Virus record (IMG/VR): IMGVR_UViG_3300025168_000080 | Coordinates: 1 to 64,000 of that record | Source of the DNA: a virus | Direction: 5' to 3' (one strand) | DNA: 64,000 nucleotides | Part shown: piece after piece, positions 60,462 to 64,000 of the stretch | Layout: each line of letters starts with the position of its first letter | Position numbering within the stretch: the stretch's first letter is position 1 | The notes under the pieces: model-generated | The model's database searches: none | What the model was told of the DNA's origin: nothing | What the model saw: only the letters and a program-made list of their open reading frames with translations | Translations under genes and position numbers: made by a program

Positions 60462-61197
60462 TTTAGATACAAGAATAGACATTATAGAGAAACTTCGTGA
60501 TGACAAGGAGTATTACGGAAGCTATGGTAAACAGTTTTTGTCTAATTCAGATATAATTAAACTTCTTAAAGATCCTACTCAATTTAGAGTTAGACAGGCA
60601 CCAACCAAACCAATGGTTGTAGGCTCGTATTTTCATACTGCAATGTTAGAGCGTGATAAGATAGACAACTTCAAAATAGTTGACGTTTCTTCCAGAACGA
60701 CTAAAGCATATAAAGATGTATGTCCACCAGGAGAAATACTACTTCTTAAAAAGGAAGAGGAAGAGGTATTAGGATGGGTAAATAAAATGACAAGTAATCT
60801 TGAAATGCACGAGTATATTTATGCAGACAACAATCAATTTGAAGTTCCTGAAGTAGATTCTATTATGGGTAATATGTGGAAGGGTAAAGCTGACATAATA
60901 CACGATGATTTTATCATTGATATTAAAACTTCAGGAGATATTGATAAGTTTATGTACAGTGCAAAAACTTACAATTACGACAGTCAAGCCTACATATACC
61001 AACGCATGTTTGGTAAGCCAATGGTGTTTTTTGTTATATGCAAAACCACTGGGCGTTTAGGTATATTTGATTGTTCTAATGAATTTATAATGTCTGGCCA
61101 ACGAAAAGTTGAAGAGGCAACAGAAATTTATAACAAATATTTTAGCGATGAAGCAACTGAAGATATTAATGTATTTATTCATAGACAAACTTTATAA
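60451..61197 (+). CDS. RecE-like PD-(D/E)XK exonuclease
   Basis: A 248-residue nuclease. GSYFHTAMLERD (about residues 56-67) is the N-terminal helix with active-site His, WKGKADIIHDDFIIDIKTSG (143-162) holds the catalytic core (Asp148, Asp157, Lys159), and YNYDSQAYIYQRMFG (172-186) carries the QxxxY motif. It chews double-strand ends to expose single strands for the annealing protein encoded just upstream, with which it overlaps by 11 bases. Confidence 0.88.
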   Translation: MPSSLDTRIDIIEKLRDDKEYYGSYGKQFLSNSDIIKLLKDPTQFRVRQAPTKPMVVGSYFHTAMLERDKIDNFKIVDVSSRTTKAYKDVCPPGEILLLKKEEEEVLGWVNKMTSNLEMHEYIYADNNQFEVPEVDSIMGNMWKGKADIIHDDFIIDIKTSGDIDKFMYSAKTYNYDSQAYIYQRMFGKPMVFFVICKTTGRLGIFDCSNEFIMSGQRKVEEATEIYNKYFSDEATEDINVFIHRQTL

Positions 61198-61330
61198 AAG
61201 TTTTAATACTACGGATAAAAGTAAAGCATGGGTGGAAGTTCCAACCACCTGTGATTGTAGACGTGATAAGGATGATATTATTATAGCTATAATAGAACAT
61301 TTGGAATTAATAATTAAAATTAAAAAGTAA
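61169..61330 (+). CDS. unknown 53-residue protein
   Basis: A small protein (YLFIDKLYKSFNTTDKSKAW then CDCRRDKDDIIIAIIEHLEL) starting at the ATG at 61169; a longer frame starts at 61109, but it would overlap the nuclease gene by 89 bases instead of 29. Its stop overlaps the SSB-like start by 1 base. Unassigned. Confidence 0.5.
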   Translation: MYLFIDKLYKSFNTTDKSKAWVEVPTTCDCRRDKDDIIIAIIEHLELIIKIKK

Positions 61331-61623
61331 TGAGTGAAAAAAAGAAGTACATTAAAGTGGGTAATGGGGTAGAAAAATTTGACGGGAATCTTATAGAGGT
61401 TTCGTTATGTCTTTCTGACATACCACAAGAACACCGTTTTCAGTATGAAAAAAAATGGTACACTAAATTAAAAGTAAACAAAAACATTGATGGTCCAAGT
61501 GAATATGGGAAAACACATTACGTGACTATTAATGAATGGAAACCAGAAACTAAAGCTGTTGAGCCTGGTACAGTTGTACAAGAGCCAACTGCTATAGAGC
61601 CAAGTGGAGATCTTCCATTTTAG
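61330..61623 (+). CDS. SSB-like protein with acidic C-terminal tip
   Basis: A 97-residue protein. VGNGVEKFDGNLIEVSLCLS (residues 11-30) then HRFQYEKKWYTKLKVNKN and KTHYVTINEW read as a small OB-fold-type domain. The end, EPSGDLPF, has the DLPF-like tip of SSBs that recruits partner proteins. It follows the SSAP and nuclease genes and is followed by a strong terminator, so it is the third part of a recombination/replication module. SSB assignment is inferred from these features. Confidence 0.65.
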   Translation: MSEKKKYIKVGNGVEKFDGNLIEVSLCLSDIPQEHRFQYEKKWYTKLKVNKNIDGPSEYGKTHYVTINEWKPETKAVEPGTVVQEPTAIEPSGDLPF

Positions 61624-61640
61624 TTAGTAGATTAGAAAAT

Positions 61641-61668
61641 AAAGGGGGCATACGTCTCCTTTTTTTTT
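61641..61668 (+). terminator. rho-independent terminator after the recombination operon
   Basis: AAAGGGG / CTCCTTT, a 7-base stem (one G-U) with an 8-base loop, followed by six more T. It lies 18 bases after the SSB-like stop. Confidence 0.8.
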
Positions 61669-61698
61669 CTTTTTCGTATGTCAGTTATGACTAAGTAG

Positions 61699-61714
61699 AG
61701 ACTGTAAACAGTCT
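61699..61714. promoter_or_regulatory. palindrome in primase control region
   Basis: AGACTGT-AA-ACAGTCT, a perfect 7-base inverted repeat with a 2-base centre, an operator-like site between the terminator and the duplicated control segment. Confidence 0.55.
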
Positions 61715-61816
61715 ATAGTAAAAAACATTCTTTCTTTTTATTTTTATATATATAATACTACTTTTTTATAACATAACTAACATAAATAGAATAAAGTATT
61801 AAAAATCAAATAGTTA
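61713..61816. promoter_or_regulatory. duplicated control segment, copy 2, upstream of primase
   Basis: CTATAGTA at 61713, TAACATAACTAACATAA at 61769 (56 bases on) and AATCAAATAGTTA at 61804 (35 bases further), matching copy 1 at 53819 with the same spacings. An inverted TTAAATCAACA follows at 61824-61834, just before the primase start. Confidence 0.7.
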
Positions 61817-61838
61817 CATTAAATTAAATCAACACAGA

Positions 61839-64000
61839 ATGAACATAACAATATTTAAGGATATAAAAGACACAAGTCAACCCTTTTATCGTCCTGCCGA
61901 TTTTATATTACAAAGAATAAAAGATGGCTCAAGCAAAGAACTTGTTAAAAAAATAAGAGCTGCTAAGGATAAAGAGAATAAAAACAAATTAAAACAAGGT
62001 CTGCCTGCTATATGTTTCAGTGGTACGTTTACAAAGAGAAACGACAACTCTTTAAATCAACATAGTGGCTTAATATGTTTAGATTTTGATGGTTATCCAT
62101 CTAATAAGGAAATGCTACAAGAAAAAGAGCGACTGACTAAAGCTAAATTTACTTATAGTGTTTTTATATCTCCAAGTGGTAAAGGATTAAAAGCATTAAT
62201 TAAAATACCTGCTACTCCTGAACTACATAAATCTTACTTCCAAAGTTTACAAAAGTATTTCGACTCCGACTATTTTGACACTACAAGTAAAAACATATCC
62301 AGAGTGTGTTATGAATCTTATGATCCATTAATTTATATAAATGAAACTTCAAGTATATGGGACAAAATAGAAGATGAAGAGTATACTGAAGTAATCAAGC
62401 AGGTAGATTTACCTACAATTCCTGTTACTGATGAGAATAAAATTGTAAAAATTCTTGTAAAGTGGTGGGAGAAAAAATACCCAATGAATGAGGGTCAAAG
62501 AAATCACCATGCTTATATATTAGCCGCGGCTTTTAATGATTTTGGAGTTACACAAACCTTGGCAGAATATATATTAGGAAGTTATGAGTCCAGGAACTTT
62601 ACAAAGCATGAAATTAAAAAAACTATACAGTCTGCATATATACAGAAACAAAACTTTGGCACAAAGTATTATGAAGATCAAGATAAAGTAAATCAAATAA
62701 GACATAAACTAAAACGTGGTGTTTCTAAAAAGGAAATAAGAACAGAACTTAAAAACTTTAATATCGATGAAGTTTCTATTGACAATGTTATTAATAGAAT
62801 TGAAGAAGAACAATCTAACCATAAGTTTTGGACTAAAAACGACAAAGGGACTATTAAAATAGTTCATATACTTTTCAAACATTTTTTAGAAGAGAATGGG
62901 TTTTACAAATTTAATCCTGAAGGCAGTAAGAACTATGTGTTTGTAAGGGTTACTAATAATTTAATCGATCATACATCTGAAAAAGAAATTAAAGATTTTA
63001 TCTTAAACTATCTTTTAGATGTTGATGATTTATCTATATATAATTATTTTGCAGAAAACACACGATATTTTAGAGAAGAGTTTCTTACACTTTTAAATTC
63101 TATAGATGTATACTTTATAGAAGACGATAAAGACACTGCTTATCTGTACTATAAAAACGGAGCTGTAAAGGTTACACACGAGGGTATATTACTTATTGAT
63201 TACCTTGATATTGGTGGTTACGTTTGGAAAGATCACGTAATCGATAGAGTGTTTATAGAGTGTCAACAAAAAGGTTGTGACTATAGGTCTTTTATTACCA
63301 ACATATGTGGTCAAAGTGAAAGCAGAGTTAAAAGTATGATGTCTACGATTGGATATTTGCTACATGCATATAAAAACTTAGCTTACTGCCCAGCTACAAT
63401 ATTAAATGATGAGGTTATTTCAGACAATCCAGAGGGTGGTACAGGAAAGGGTTTGTTTATTAATGGTATAGCTAAAATGAAAAAAGTAGTTGTTATAGAT
63501 GGTAAGTCATTTAATTTCGACAAGTCTTTTGCTTATCAATTAGTAAGCGCAGACACGCAAATACTTTGTTTTGATGATGTAAGTAAGTCATTTAATTTCG
63601 AACGATTGTTTTCTGTAGTGACTGAAGGGTTAAGCCTGGAAAAAAAGAATAAAGATGCAATTAAGATACCATTTAGTAAATCTCCAAAAGTAGCTATTAC
63701 AACTAACTATGCTATTAAAGGTAAAGGTTCATCATTTGAAAGAAGAAAATGGGAATTAGAATTAGCACAATATTATACAAAAGATTTTACACCATTAAAA
63801 GAGTTTAAGAAAATGATGTTTGCTGAGTGGGATGACGATGAGTGGTGTCAGTTTGATAACTACATGATTGAGTGTTTACAATTGTATTTAAAGTTTGGGT
63901 TAATCAAAAGTGACTTTGTTAATTTAAAAGTAAGAAAGCTTTCAGCTGAAACATGTCACGAATTTATAGAATGGTGTGGTGTTGTAGGTGGATCGATAAA
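61839..64000 (+). CDS. primase-helicase (VirE-N/BT4734-like and SF3 helicase), 3' end outside window
   Basis: At least 720 residues, still open at the window end. The N-terminal part (KELVKKIRAAKDKENKNKL at residues 34-52, then GLPAICFSGTF and HSGLICLDFDG, about 55-90) matches the VirE_N/BT4734-like domain of Bacteroidetes primases. A helical linker region follows. Near residues 530-600 stand NPEGGTGKGLF (Walker A) and QILCFDDV (Walker B) of an SF3 helicase, as in P4-type primase-helicases. It would prime and unwind at the phage origin. The start at 61839 follows a duplicated control segment. Confidence 0.87.
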   Translation, partial: MNITIFKDIKDTSQPFYRPADFILQRIKDGSSKELVKKIRAAKDKENKNKLKQGLPAICFSGTFTKRNDNSLNQHSGLICLDFDGYPSNKEMLQEKERLTKAKFTYSVFISPSGKGLKALIKIPATPELHKSYFQSLQKYFDSDYFDTTSKNISRVCYESYDPLIYINETSSIWDKIEDEEYTEVIKQVDLPTIPVTDENKIVKILVKWWEKKYPMNEGQRNHHAYILAAAFNDFGVTQTLAEYILGSYESRNFTKHEIKKTIQSAYIQKQNFGTKYYEDQDKVNQIRHKLKRGVSKKEIRTELKNFNIDEVSIDNVINRIEEEQSNHKFWTKNDKGTIKIVHILFKHFLEENGFYKFNPEGSKNYVFVRVTNNLIDHTSEKEIKDFILNYLLDVDDLSIYNYFAENTRYFREEFLTLLNSIDVYFIEDDKDTAYLYYKNGAVKVTHEGILLIDYLDIGGYVWKDHVIDRVFIECQQKGCDYRSFITNICGQSESRVKSMMSTIGYLLHAYKNLAYCPATILNDEVISDNPEGGTGKGLFINGIAKMKKVVVIDGKSFNFDKSFAYQLVSADTQILCFDDVSKSFNFERLFSVVTEGLSLEKKNKDAIKIPFSKSPKVAITTNYAIKGKGSSFERRKWELELAQYYTKDFTPLKEFKKMMFAEWDDDEWCQFDNYMIECLQLYLKFGLIKSDFVNLKVRKLSAETCHEFIEWCGVVGGSI

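Noticed and set aside
61109-61168. Longer start for the 53-residue gene
   Set aside because: It would overlap the nuclease gene by 89 bases; the ATG at 61169 leaves 29.
1-64000. Temperate lifestyle genes (integrase, excisionase, CI-like repressor)
   Set aside because: None recognised in the window, although the ends of the genome are not seen.

Overview
The window looks like a large part of an AT-rich, tailed, crAss-like (Crassvirales-type) phage infecting a Bacteroidetes host, probably a marine or flavobacterial one. The crAss-like call rests on the terminase, portal and major capsid proteins, recognised from memory of the families and not from a search. The host inference rests on repeated TAnnTTTG promoter -7 boxes on the minus strand and on A/T-rich translation starts without Shine-Dalgarno sequences, both typical of Bacteroidetes. 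No integrase, excisionase or bacterial flank is visible.

Layout. (1) 1-4062, plus strand: a truncated C5-cytosine methyltransferase, an SNF2-like helicase, a small membrane protein, a VRR-NUC nuclease, a DnaA-domain-IV-like protein and small unknowns. (2) 4059-53720, almost entirely minus strand: the late region. Read in transcription order (right to left) it holds GroEL, an unknown gene and GroES; a run of very small basic or Cys-containing proteins; a head-fibre-like protein; lysis genes (holin candidates, M15 endolysin, proline-rich lipoprotein); tail fibres, including a 2083-residue fibre with an S74 chaperone; a packaging/head cassette (small and large terminase, portal, PAP2 phosphatase, scaffold-like, capsid); tail/neck proteins; and internal virion proteins ending in a 2889-residue giant. 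One plus-strand gene (51183-51656) interrupts this region. (3) 53721-54748: a control region with a short minus-strand gene, DNA-binding-type repeats, terminators and a 517-base non-coding stretch. (4) 54749-64000, plus strand: an early operon of small unknown genes, a second cytosine methyltransferase, a second DnaA-IV-like protein, a RecE-like nuclease/annealing protein/SSB-like recombination set, and a primase-helicase that runs off the end.

RNA elements are unusually visible in the early operon. A complete type I hammerhead ribozyme lies at 55377-55425, with every core nucleotide present. A tRNA acceptor/T-arm-like minihelix lies at 56118-56159, and a further three-stem RNA of unknown type at 58890-58937. 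A roughly 104-base control segment is duplicated ahead of two regions (53819-53922 and 61713-61816) with identical internal spacing.

How it fits together: early plus-strand transcription would make replication and recombination proteins, and perhaps modify DNA bases. Late minus-strand transcription makes the virion, with phage-encoded GroEL/GroES (and a second GroES-like barrel beside the terminase) likely helping fold capsid or fibre proteins. An M15 peptidase, holin candidates and a lipoprotein would then open the cell. Several small genes absent from simple long-ORF lists are included: 48304-48423, 48984-49151, 50043-50198, 50203-50343, 50349-50516, 50534-50713, 50942-51118 and 58968-59147.
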